Shown: positions 15,979-23,506 of the stretch, one piece after another | How positions within the stretch are numbered: position 1 is the first letter of the stretch | Layout: each line of letters starts with the position of its first letter | NCBI GenBank assembly: GCA_041667545.1 | Contig: JBAYES010000013.1 | Coordinates: 1 to 38,393 of the forward strand | Length of the DNA stretch: 38,393 nucleotides | From: SLID01 sp041667545 | GTDB taxonomy: Bacteria > Omnitrophota > Gorgyraeia > Tantalellales > Tantalellaceae | Direction of reading: 5' to 3' | The notes under the pieces: generated by a model | Databases searched by the model: none | Told to the model about the DNA's origin: nothing | The model's input: the letters and a program-made list of their open reading frames with translations, nothing else | Translations under genes and position numbers: made by a program

Positions 15979-16073
15979 CGTCGTTGCGAACCCGCCGAAG
16001 GCGGGTGAAGCAATCTCAATAAATACAATAAGTTATGAGGTTGCTTCGGTCGCTTCGCTCCCTCGCAATGACG
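15979..16073. repeat. 95-bp MITE-like inverted repeat (CGTCATTGCGAG...GAAGCAATCTCA type)
   Basis: The left arm CGTCGTTGCGAACCCGCCGA...GAAGCAATCTCA (15979-16018) and right arm (16036-16073, inverse CGTCATTGCGAGGGAGCGAA...GAAGCAACCTCA) are imperfect inverted copies around an AT-rich loop. The left arm holds an inner hairpin, CCCGCC-GAA-GGCGGG. This family of CGTCATTGCGAG palindromes is widespread in environmental bacterial genomes. It lies between the GspM-like gene and the tRNA region. Confidence 0.75.
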
Positions 16074-16166
16074 TGAAAACGCTATTCCGCAGAACTCTAT
16101 CCCTCTAAATAGGGTTTTGCAAAATAGACTTTTATACCGTCGTTACTATGAACGACCGCTCCCGCG

Positions 16167-16730
16167 TCATCGCAGGCCGGGCCCTTCATTATGCTGCCCC
16201 GGAATAACAACTTTTGTTATAACAACTGAAATCTTCAAGGCAGTGCCCTCCGCATCCCTGGGAGAAACTGTAAGTTTTTCCGCGCGCAAAAGCTGTTGAG
16301 AAGAGCTCAAGCAATGCAGAAAATTGATAAGGGTTTTTGTGTCGCTTTCGGCGGCCATGTCGACCGCGTATTTCTTAAGAAAACTTTCCTGCCGGGGAGA
16401 AAACGACCTTATATCAAGCACCGATAATCCCGCGTTTCGCGCTATTGTCTCTACTTCCGCCAGTATCCCGGCCATCTCTTCCTCTTCAGAACGCTTTTCG
16501 ACTATATCCTGGACGTATCTGGTATGCTCTCCCTCGACGTTCTCCTTCCTGTCCAGATAAAAAAGGTGCTGACGCATCTCTCTTTCATGAATTTCTATCT
16601 CTTTTTGCAGACGATCTATTCTGCCGCGCACGGGGAGAAACACGGCCCTGTCCAGAACAACCAGAAATATGAAAAAGGCGGCTATGCTGAGTCCTATCTT
16701 CTCTTTTTTAGAAAGATTCTTGATAAACAT
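16167..16730 (-). CDS. GspM/PilO-like secretion assembly protein
   Basis: The protein has 187 residues. A cytoplasmic tail precedes one membrane segment (IGLSIAAFFIFLVVLDRAVF, about 12-31), then a coiled coil (RIDRLQKEIEIHEREMRQHL), then a periplasmic ferredoxin-like domain (VSVLDIRSFSP...LTVSPRDAEGTALKISVVIT). This architecture is that of PilO/GspM, an inner-membrane platform partner of the GspL/PilM-PilN protein. It starts 2 bases after that gene's stop (GGATAAAGATG), so the two are translationally linked. It is the last gene of the secretion operon in the window. Whether type II or type IV pilus-like is ambiguous; GspM is favoured by the pseudopilin genes upstream. Confidence 0.75.
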   Translation of the reverse strand: MFIKNLSKKEKIGLSIAAFFIFLVVLDRAVFLPVRGRIDRLQKEIEIHEREMRQHLFYLDRKENVEGEHTRYVQDIVEKRSEEEEMAGILAEVETIARNAGLSVLDIRSFSPRQESFLKKYAVDMAAESDTKTLINFLHCLSSSQQLLRAEKLTVSPRDAEGTALKISVVITKVVIPGQHNEGPGLR

Positions 16731-16732
16731 CT

Positions 16733-18253
16733 TTATCCTTCGCTATAGACGCATAATATCCCGAACTCGACGTATTCGCCCGTTTCGTCTTTTTTGGTCG
16801 TCGTATGAGTTGTCTTTACATTCACAAAATGATCCGACCCTTCCAGAGTGGAAACAAAGCCGAACACTTCGGACATCGCCGGGACGCGCCCCTTCAAGAT
16901 CACACGGCTTTCCTCTTCTATTGTAATATCGGTGTAGTATATCTTCTGGGGCGTGAGTTTATGGATCTCTATCAGTAGATTCAGCGCGGAGCCTCTGGCG
17001 TCGAGCCGGGCCTTCGCCAAATTGGTCTCCATATTCAATCTGGCAACCTTCTGCGCGGGTTTTTCCATCGCGGATATTCTTTCCTTTAAGAGAGAAAGAT
17101 AAGAATTTTTCATGTATATGTTCATAAGAAAGAGGAACGAAGCCGCCGTTACGAGCGCCGCGGCCAAAACTCCAGTTATCACAAGCTGTCGCCGTTTCCC
17201 CTCCATGGCCTTCTGGATCTTCATTCCGGAAGGCATCAGATCTATTTCGGACCTTCCCCGGAAGGAAAATACACCGAAGAGAGCGGCGGGAGAGACAAAG
17301 CGGACTTTATCATCACGCAACGCCCTATCGGCGTCCTGTCCGAGCTGCACACCCTGGGTCAGTCCTGTCGCCCGCAGAGGTATGTCTATCCCGGAACCGA
17401 TTACATCCTCCAGACTATCCATACCGGACGGACCGACCAGAAATATCGCGCCTATGTCCGCGCTCTTACTTTCATGCCGGTAGAGTTCTATAGTGCGCTG
17501 CAGCAGAGAAATAAATTTTTCTTCCCAATGGCTCTCATGTTCCCTTGAGAACTGATTTATCCCCATTGATATAGCCCTGGTGAATACAATCTTTTCATTT
17601 TGTACGATAATTATGTCCGAATAGTTAGAATCCACGCTCAGAATGGCGATCGTCCCGCCGGAGACTTCTTTAAACTCCCGCGGACAGGCGTTCCTGAGCC
17701 ATCCCACTACCCCTTCCGAGCTCAAGACCATGGATTTTATTTTTATCCCTGCGTCTTCCAGCGTTTTTATACGTTCGTCTATTATGTTGCGCCTGGCTAT
17801 TACCAGAAGAACCGTGGTGTAGCCTTCCCTGCCGCCGCCGATGACGCTATGGGCTGAGACTACTTCTTCCTTCAGGTACGGTGTCTGTTTGCTGATCTGA
17901 AGTTCTATCATACTATCGATCTCAGTGGCGTCGGTCGAGGGGAGTTCTATAACACGCGTTGTCACAAGATTCCTGGGAACGTAAGATATCACGTTCCGCC
18001 TGTCCAATTTGTTTGAAACGAAAAGATCCGATATGTATTCCGATACAAGCCCCGGGATATCCGCAAGCTTAACCAGAATAAGGCGGGTTATCTTCGGAGA
18101 AGGGGAAGATCCGCCTTCAATTACCTTAAGCCAGTCATTCCCTATTTCCACGGCAACAATGTTTTTTTTGAGCCGGCTCCCGGGCATACTGATCCCGTTC
18201 TTCTGGAAATAATTTTTGTATCGTCTGATATCCATAGGTTTCAATATGTTCAT
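16733..18253 (-). CDS. PilM-PilN/GspL-like fusion
   Basis: The protein has 506 residues. Residues about 30-330 are an actin-like PilM/GspL cytoplasmic domain: IVAVEIGNDWLKVIEG, VPRNLVTTRVIELPS, IELQISKQTPYLKEEV, GGTIAILSVDSNYSDIIIVQ and AIFLVGPSGMDSLED. A membrane segment at about 360-382 (QLVITGVLAAALVTAASFLF) follows, then a coiled coil (LLKERISAMEKPAQKVARLN) and a PilN-type periplasmic domain. In type IV pili PilM and PilN are separate; GspL combines them, so the single gene fits a type II system while the sequence looks PilM-like. It couples ATPase GspE to the membrane platform. Start overlaps the gspK stop (ATGA). Confidence 0.82.
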   Translation of the reverse strand: MNILKPMDIRRYKNYFQKNGISMPGSRLKKNIVAVEIGNDWLKVIEGGSSPSPKITRLILVKLADIPGLVSEYISDLFVSNKLDRRNVISYVPRNLVTTRVIELPSTDATEIDSMIELQISKQTPYLKEEVVSAHSVIGGGREGYTTVLLVIARRNIIDERIKTLEDAGIKIKSMVLSSEGVVGWLRNACPREFKEVSGGTIAILSVDSNYSDIIIVQNEKIVFTRAISMGINQFSREHESHWEEKFISLLQRTIELYRHESKSADIGAIFLVGPSGMDSLEDVIGSGIDIPLRATGLTQGVQLGQDADRALRDDKVRFVSPAALFGVFSFRGRSEIDLMPSGMKIQKAMEGKRRQLVITGVLAAALVTAASFLFLMNIYMKNSYLSLLKERISAMEKPAQKVARLNMETNLAKARLDARGSALNLLIEIHKLTPQKIYYTDITIEEESRVILKGRVPAMSEVFGFVSTLEGSDHFVNVKTTHTTTKKDETGEYVEFGILCVYSEG

Positions 18254-19257
18254 TTTTCGTTCCAGTATCTTAGAACACCGTTAGCCCTGTCGTAAACAAA
18301 CGTTATACGCGTAACCTCGCGGGCGGTTCGGGTATAGCCGCAGGAGCTGCCGCTGAAATTGTCAGATCTCACCGTAAAAAGACCCAGGCCGGAAGCCTTG
18401 CTCAATTCCGCGATCTCACGGTTAGATATCCGGATATGCTCGTTCAGCTTCCAGGCCATTCTTCCGATGTCATCAAAGAAATTGTCGTCTGCCGTGCCTT
18501 CTTCGGCATCCTCTCCCGCCCGAAACCGCTTTATCTTGACGATAAGTTCTTCGCTCAACCCCAGAGCCCCGAGAACCTCACCGTCCGCCGTGTTCACGTT
18601 CACACGTCCTTCACCGTAAACGGTGAGATGTCCTCTCACTTTTCCGAAAAGCTCACCGCTCATTCCCAATACCAGAAGAAGCTCTTCAAGAACCTCAAAA
18701 TCATCTTTCTTAGGACAATACTCGTAGCCCTCCGGAGGGTCATGTACCTCTTCTCCGCGCCAGTCCAAAACCGCGTCCGCGAGATCATCCGCCGAGTCTG
18801 GAGAAAGTCCTCCCGTGTCCTCGAAGAACCTCTGAAGCGTATCATGACGCGCCGTGTTTATATTGATCTTTCTCTCTTCGTCCACAAGGCCGTATTTGAG
18901 CGCGTCAACTTTTTCTCCCCCGTCCGCGGGCGCCGTCCCGCCGGCCGGCATGTCCCCTCGCGGGGGCACTATGCTGAAAACGCCGTCGCCGAGTTCCACC
19001 TCTCTGAACGCCTCGTTATTGCGGCTCCAGCTATCGTTCAGCTCGTCATACAGATCCGTTTTGTCGAGCTTTGTCTCAAGTATCGCCCTTTCGACGCCGG
19101 CAACGGCCAGGTAATATGTTTTCGTATTGTAGATCAGCCTGCCGGCTAAGTCAAGACGGGGTTTGACATGCAGTGAAACAGCAACCGACAAAGCGGCAAG
19201 AAAGAACGCGCACCAGAGAGTCACAATAAGAATACTTCCGCGGGATCCGCGCATCAT
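18250..19257 (-). CDS. gspK: Type II secretion pseudopilin GspK
   Basis: The chosen start is the ATG at 19257, overlapping the gspJ stop and preceded by AGGGGGACGA; the frame is open to a GTG at 19272. The protein begins MMRGSRGSILIVTLWCAFFL, a pseudopilin hydrophobic helix with a short basic leader. It lacks the usual Glu+5 as expected for the tip subunit GspK. It then has YYLAVAGVERAI, EERKININTARHDTLQRFFE and a helix-hairpin segment, GRVNVNTADGEVLGALGL, typical of the large GspK insertion. GspK sits at the pseudopilus tip with GspI and GspJ and controls pseudopilus length and cargo presentation. Confidence 0.88.
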   Translation of the reverse strand: MMRGSRGSILIVTLWCAFFLAALSVAVSLHVKPRLDLAGRLIYNTKTYYLAVAGVERAILETKLDKTDLYDELNDSWSRNNEAFREVELGDGVFSIVPPRGDMPAGGTAPADGGEKVDALKYGLVDEERKININTARHDTLQRFFEDTGGLSPDSADDLADAVLDWRGEEVHDPPEGYEYCPKKDDFEVLEELLLVLGMSGELFGKVRGHLTVYGEGRVNVNTADGEVLGALGLSEELIVKIKRFRAGEDAEEGTADDNFFDDIGRMAWKLNEHIRISNREIAELSKASGLGLFTVRSDNFSGSSCGYTRTAREVTRITFVYDRANGVLRYWNEK

Positions 19258-19913
19258 TCGTCCCCCTTCCACGGCACGGCCAGGGGGAGCATCACAAGAC
19301 GTTCTTCACACATTTCACGTCCGTCGGAAATATAGCCTATCCTGATCCTGACGGCTATGGGGATCTCTACGTCTGACGCCCCTTCCGGGCCTTCCTCGGT
19401 AAAGCCTTTCCATGACTCTTCCCATTTATATGTTTCCTCAAGCGGATCGTAATAATAATACGCGAATCCAACACCGGAAACCTCCGCCAATCGCTCTCTG
19501 CCGTACTTATTCTTTTCCGCCTCGAAAACACGGTCGTGATACGGCTGCTGCTCCCTCATCAGGGCGCCTTCGCTTTTTTCCAGATAATAGATCACCCTGC
19601 CCAAAGAGACAGCCGTTTCCCCGGGCCGGCCGGTATTTACCATGCCCGCGAAAGAAACACTTTCCGCGTCACCGATAAAGGGTACCGTCGAGACGGCGAA
19701 CATGCTCCTTAAGTCCCGTTCTAACTTTTCCGCCGAAAACAGAATATCGGTCCTGGCGCGCGCGTATTCCCGCGTCCTCTCGTACACTCTGAACCCGCCG
19801 CTGAACGCGGCTATCACGGCGACACCCACAGTGCTGATTATCGCGGCCGTGATCAAGAGCTCGACCAGCGTAAACCCGCCTGCCGCTGTCTGTTCTTTTC
19901 TCTGCCCTGTTAT
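19254..19913 (-). CDS. gspJ: Type II secretion pseudopilin GspJ, apparently with an ATA start
   Basis: The minus strand reads GGFTLVELLITAAIISTVGV, a class III prepilin cleavage site (G before F, Glu at +5) that must lie near the true start. No ATG, GTG or TTG lies upstream in frame. The best start is ATA at 911-913 of the 19 kb block (19911-19913), 7 bases after a perfect GGAGG (19921-19925) and 2 bases after the gspI stop. The junction GGAATAAAGATA mirrors GGATAAAGATG in front of the GspM-like gene. A TTG at 19856 is inside the hydrophobic segment and would lose the cleavage site. The rest is a minor pseudopilin of usual length (about 219 residues). Confidence 0.82.
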   Translation of the reverse strand: MTGQRKEQTAAGGFTLVELLITAAIISTVGVAVIAAFSGGFRVYERTREYARARTDILFSAEKLERDLRSMFAVSTVPFIGDAESVSFAGMVNTGRPGETAVSLGRVIYYLEKSEGALMREQQPYHDRVFEAEKNKYGRERLAEVSGVGFAYYYYDPLEETYKWEESWKGFTEEGPEGASDVEIPIAVRIRIGYISDGREMCEERLVMLPLAVPWKGDE

Positions 19914-19915
19914 CT

Positions 19916-20338
19916 TTATTCCTCCACCGTTATTTCGGCCTCACCTATCCTGTACGTGTAGATGACCTGGTCCCTGCGAGGCCGGGCACTTTCATCCCAG
20001 GCCGTTCCTTTTATCTCAATAAGAAAAAGATCCGAGCCTTCTTCCGGCGGGTCGAGATAAACCGCGTCCAGGGACCATTTGATCTCCCTCTGACCGGCCG
20101 CCGACACCCCTTGTGTGATGCCCCTGCTAATACACTCTTCTCCTGCGTGTTCCAGCAGACGCTCTGTCATTCTGTTCTTAAGAACATATATCGCGTCTAT
20201 GCCGCTTCTCGCGATCTCCATCGCTGAAAGAGCCCTGGAATAGGATTGAACAACACCAACCAGAACGATAGACAATATGGCTACCGCCGCCATGGCCTCT
20301 ATGAAAGTGAACCCGCCTTGTCTACCAGTTCGTGACAT
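19916..20338 (-). CDS. gspI: Type II secretion pseudopilin GspI
   Basis: The start is one of two adjacent ATGs (20341 or 20338) that overlap the gspG stop; an AGAGG ribosome site lies just before. The protein of about 140 residues has MSRTGRQGGFTFIEAMAAVA, a G-F prepilin site with Glu at +5, then ILSIVLVGVVQSYSRALSAM. Its C-terminal domain is that of minor pseudopilin GspI (DQVIYTYRIGEAEITVEE). It is longer upstream only in the coding frame of the previous gene, which I reject. It starts the GspI-J-K tip complex. Confidence 0.85.
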   Translation of the reverse strand: MSRTGRQGGFTFIEAMAAVAILSIVLVGVVQSYSRALSAMEIARSGIDAIYVLKNRMTERLLEHAGEECISRGITQGVSAAGQREIKWSLDAVYLDPPEEGSDLFLIEIKGTAWDESARPRRDQVIYTYRIGEAEITVEE

Positions 20339-20735
20339 CATCCTCTGTCCCTTCCTGTCCGTCCTGGCCGGAGGAGAAAAGGTCATATCCTCCCGCGTTA
20401 TGCGTTCCCGGGTATCTGTATTTATACGGATTGCCCCAGGGATCAACGGGATGCCTTTCAAGATAAGGCCCCGTCCAGCTCACCGGCGCGGGGGAAGTCG
20501 ACGGCCTATCCATCAAAGCGTTGAGACCCTGTTCGGTGGTCGGGGATATCCCGTTATCCAGCTCGTATAATTTAAGCGCCATGGCTATGTTCGAATTCAC
20601 ATCAGCTTCGGCTATCATTTTTTTAGCCTGCTCTGAACGGCCCACAAACCGCGGCACGACCAGTGCCGCGAGAGTGGAAAGTATCACCACCACAAGCAAG
20701 ATCTCGATTAAGGTAAACCCCTGCTGTCTTTTCAT
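20322..20735 (-). CDS. gspG: Type II secretion major pseudopilin GspG
   Basis: The start at 20735 has GGAGAAAAGGAAA upstream; a longer frame from 20780 lacks a ribosome site. The 137-residue protein begins MKRQQGFTLIEILLVVVILS, with a prepilin peptidase site after QQG and Glu at +5, and has the conserved LKLYELDNGISPTTEQGLNA, GPYLERHPVDPWGNPYKYRY and GYDLFSSGQDGQEGTEDDVT blocks. The Asp residues in the last block are those that bind calcium in GspG. GspG forms the pseudopilus body pushed by the GspE/GspF motor. Confidence 0.95.
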   Translation of the reverse strand: MKRQQGFTLIEILLVVVILSTLAALVVPRFVGRSEQAKKMIAEADVNSNIAMALKLYELDNGISPTTEQGLNALMDRPSTSPAPVSWTGPYLERHPVDPWGNPYKYRYPGTHNAGGYDLFSSGQDGQEGTEDDVTNW

Positions 20736-20801
20736 TTTCCTTTTCTCCCCGTTCATCCGTTTATCGTAAACCGTTGTCATTGCAAGGGCCTGTAATGTTC
20801 C

Positions 20802-21230
20802 CTATTGATCCCTCCTCTCAACTACACCGCCCTTCAGGGATCCAACCGCGCGTTTCAGCTCCTCTATCTCGGACTTTAATCCCTCTTCCCGTTCTTTGAG
20901 CCCGGCAAGCTCCCGTTCCATCTCGACGAAACGACGGGTCGTGTATTCGCTAAACTCCTCCATAAGGAACCTGCCTCCCTCTTTTTTTACCCGCAGTCCC
21001 CGGGGGAGGATCAATGTGGTCGTTCCGATTCGAACCGATTCCATTCCCGGCGGAACTTCCGTCTCATCTCCGGAACTTTGCCTGTAGCCGTACTCCCGCC
21101 CGGGGCCGGGCCCCCCGTATCTTGACGGGGCGCTGCTCTGGCCCTCCTCCGCGCCTGCGGGAACGTAAAAACAGGCGACGCACGCCGTCAGAATAAAGAC
21201 CGCGGAACTAACTATGTATCTAAACACCAT
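20802..21230 (-). CDS. Small exported coiled-coil protein, function unknown
   Basis: The start is the ATG at 21230, overlapping the preceding metallopeptidase gene by 11 bases. The 142-residue protein has a signal peptide (about 1-27, FRYIVSSAVFILTACVACFY), a Gly/Ser/Tyr-rich stretch (GGPGPGREYGYRQSSG), a short globular segment (MESVRIGTTTLILPRGLRVK) and a C-terminal coiled coil (VEMERELAGLKEREEGLKSE). I do not recognise it. It sits between gspF and gspG, so a scaffold or substrate role in secretion is possible but unproven. Confidence 0.7.
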   Translation of the reverse strand: MVFRYIVSSAVFILTACVACFYVPAGAEEGQSSAPSRYGGPGPGREYGYRQSSGDETEVPPGMESVRIGTTTLILPRGLRVKKEGGRFLMEEFSEYTTRRFVEMERELAGLKEREEGLKSEIEELKRAVGSLKGGVVERRDQ

Positions 21231-22020
21231 AGTACTCAATCCATTTTTTTTCCAGATCGTTTATACCTGCTATGTAATTTGTGTATGCCGCGGAAAGCGC
21301 CGCATCCACGCTCTTTCCGTCACGAAGCCCGCGGGCGAACCGGGTAAACCTTTCGCCGCCGTACTTTTGTATAAGAAAATCGATGATCGTTATCGATTGT
21401 ACATAAAAAAGGTGTGCCATACCCTGGTCATCCACCTTTCTCACATCCAGTTCCGTAAGATCCGAGAAAGGTATGTGAACCCCGGACCTCAAATGTGCCC
21501 TCATGAGGCCCCCGGCCCGGGTCTTTGTGTTCTTCTCCGCCCACTGCGCCACACCCTCATCTATCCAGAGCGGCACGCCCTCTCCCGAAAGCGGAAACCC
21601 CACAAAATCCCTGAATATAAGATGCGCTATCTCGTGAGGGAGAAGTCCGTCCAGAAAATCCCCGTGAGCGCGGAAACTCGCTATCTCTTTCTTTTCATAT
21701 CTGGCAACGCCTTTGGCCCATTTTCTCGGTATGTTGGTTTCTTCAAGGAACTCCTCATGCGTCCGGTAAATGTATATCTTGGCCCTTTCGTCCCATTTCC
21801 AAAACCCGCTGTAGCGGACATATCCCAGATCCGCCGCTATCCTGCGGTAATACTCCTCGGCCCGTCTGGAAACTTCTCCGGCAAAGGGCTTGTCTTCCAG
21901 ATAATACACAATAAAATGCTCACTTCGTACTTCCTGCCACTGAACCGCGCGCGCGTCCATACAACCTGCAAACATCAGGGCACCGGCCATTACACACATA
22001 AACTCCCTTTTCATGATCAT
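21220..22020 (-). CDS. Exported gluzincin metallopeptidase-like protein (peptidase MA-like)
   Basis: Starting at 22020 or 22014 the protein has about 265 residues. The N-terminus MKREFMCVMAGALMFAGCMD looks like a lipoprotein-type signal (FAGC, with a non-ideal Phe at -3). The catalytic helix is LPHEIAHLIFRDFV (HExxH) and the downstream third ligand is in WIDEGVAQWAEK (Glu of the DEGxAxW block), the pattern of gluzincins of the peptidase MA type. The start ATG follows AAGG. It lies between gspF and gspG in the secretion operon. It might be a secreted substrate or a processing factor. Its chemistry is inferred from motifs alone. Confidence 0.75.
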   Translation of the reverse strand: MIMKREFMCVMAGALMFAGCMDARAVQWQEVRSEHFIVYYLEDKPFAGEVSRRAEEYYRRIAADLGYVRYSGFWKWDERAKIYIYRTHEEFLEETNIPRKWAKGVARYEKKEIASFRAHGDFLDGLLPHEIAHLIFRDFVGFPLSGEGVPLWIDEGVAQWAEKNTKTRAGGLMRAHLRSGVHIPFSDLTELDVRKVDDQGMAHLFYVQSITIIDFLIQKYGGERFTRFARGLRDGKSVDAALSAAYTNYIAGINDLEKKWIEYYGV

Positions 22021-22148
22021 AAAACCTTGCCTGTTATGAGCGTGGAAACGCCGCATAAAGCATAATAATGCCAAAGCGCCGCGGTATCATAAATTTGTCC
22101 CGGCCATCTTTGCTCCTCTGGCGCTCTGGCGCTCCGCTTCTCTCCCTC

Positions 22149-23396
22149 CTACGGCGCCGGGGCAATATCGAATATGGGCAGGAGCATCGCGAACACTATA
22201 AAGGCGACCACTCCTCCGATAATAAGTATAAGCATTGGCTCGAGAAGCGACGACCAGACCTTTATGGCCCGGTCCACTTCCTTTTCATAAGTCGAGGCGA
22301 CCTCGGTAAGAGGCCCCTCCAGGTCCCCGCTCTCTTCCCCGACCGCTATCATATTAAGCGCGAAAGCCGGAAGAACTCCGGCTCTCTCCAGTCCCGCGGA
22401 AAGCGTTGTCCCCTCCCCGACTATGGCTCCCGACACCCTCGAAAGCTTTTTTTTCAATACTTCATTGGTCATAGTATCACTCGCGAAAGTAAGGGCCTCA
22501 TATACCGGGATCCCATGTCCGAAAAGAAGACCTAATGTTCCCGTGAACCGCGCTATTTCGGATTTTCGCGTGATATCCCTCAAAAGAGGGACACGCAATT
22601 TCAGAGCGTCGTAAAAAACCTTTTTCCTGCTCCCCGGGCTTACTCTCACCAGGAACAGCGCCAGGCACACTACCGCCGCCAGAATGAACCATGCGTTGTC
22701 CGAGAAAAACCCGCTTATACCCATCAATATCCTGGTGGGCAGGGGAAGCGCCCGATCCATGGTAATAAAAAGTCCCGTCAACCGCGGCAGAAAATATGTA
22801 AGTATCAGGAATACAGTGCATATCCCCGCCACCATCATAAAGATCGGGTAGGCCATCGCCGTCCGAACCTTATGCCTGGTCTCATTCTGTTTTTCCCCGT
22901 ACTCAGCCAGTTTTTCCAGCACGGAATCCAGCGTCCCGCTTTTTTCCCCGGCCCTGATCATGCTCAAGTACAGGTTATCGAAAATACGGGGATACTCCTT
23001 CATGGCATCCGAAAGCATTTTCCCCGTCCTTATCTTTTTTCCTATTTCGGCCACAGCTTTCGAAAGCGCCTTGTTCTCCGTCTGGCGTGATATAAGGTCT
23101 ACCGCCTTAAGTACAGGCACGCCCGCCCTGATGAGGCTGGATAGCTGTCTGGTGAAAGTGTCTACATCGGAAGACCTGATATTGCAAAAGAGGAGCCGCG
23201 TCCCGGGTTCCGGCGTGTCCGGATCCGGACCGGACGAGCCGATAGTCTCGCCAGGCGATTTTTTCTCAAAAATATTTATAGGCACAAGCCCTGAACCAGT
23301 TATTTTTTCAACGGCCTCTTCTGTTGATACCGCCTCTATCTCTCCGTGAATAACCTCTTCCGGACCTTTTTTCGCCTTATAAACGTAGACCGCCAT
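22149..23396 (-). CDS. gspF: Type II secretion inner-membrane protein GspF
   Basis: The 415-residue protein starts at an ATG preceded by GGAG. It has two GspF domains: DVDTFTRQLSSLIRAGVPVL to about 190, and RKSEIARFTGTLGLLFGHGI to about 380. Each is followed by membrane segments (YPIFMMVAGICTVFLILTYF, WFILAAVVCLALFLVRV, LEPMLILIIGGVVAFIVFAM). RQLSSLIRAGVPVLKAV and RFTGTLGLLFGHGIPVYEAL are the repeated family motif. GspF is the platform protein that binds GspE and moves pseudopilins. A short start domain (MAVYVYKAKKGPEEVIHGEI) is standard. Confidence 0.95.
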   Translation of the reverse strand: MAVYVYKAKKGPEEVIHGEIEAVSTEEAVEKITGSGLVPINIFEKKSPGETIGSSGPDPDTPEPGTRLLFCNIRSSDVDTFTRQLSSLIRAGVPVLKAVDLISRQTENKALSKAVAEIGKKIRTGKMLSDAMKEYPRIFDNLYLSMIRAGEKSGTLDSVLEKLAEYGEKQNETRHKVRTAMAYPIFMMVAGICTVFLILTYFLPRLTGLFITMDRALPLPTRILMGISGFFSDNAWFILAAVVCLALFLVRVSPGSRKKVFYDALKLRVPLLRDITRKSEIARFTGTLGLLFGHGIPVYEALTFASDTMTNEVLKKKLSRVSGAIVGEGTTLSAGLERAGVLPAFALNMIAVGEESGDLEGPLTEVASTYEKEVDRAIKVWSSLLEPMLILIIGGVVAFIVFAMLLPIFDIAPAP

Positions 23397-23506
23397 CTTC
23401 GTCTCCTGCGTATAGCGCGCGCTATTGAAAGCATCATAACGTCAAAATGTCAAATATTAATACCTGAATCTTACTTTCACTCCGGATTTCCTTCTCCGGC
23501 CCTGCC

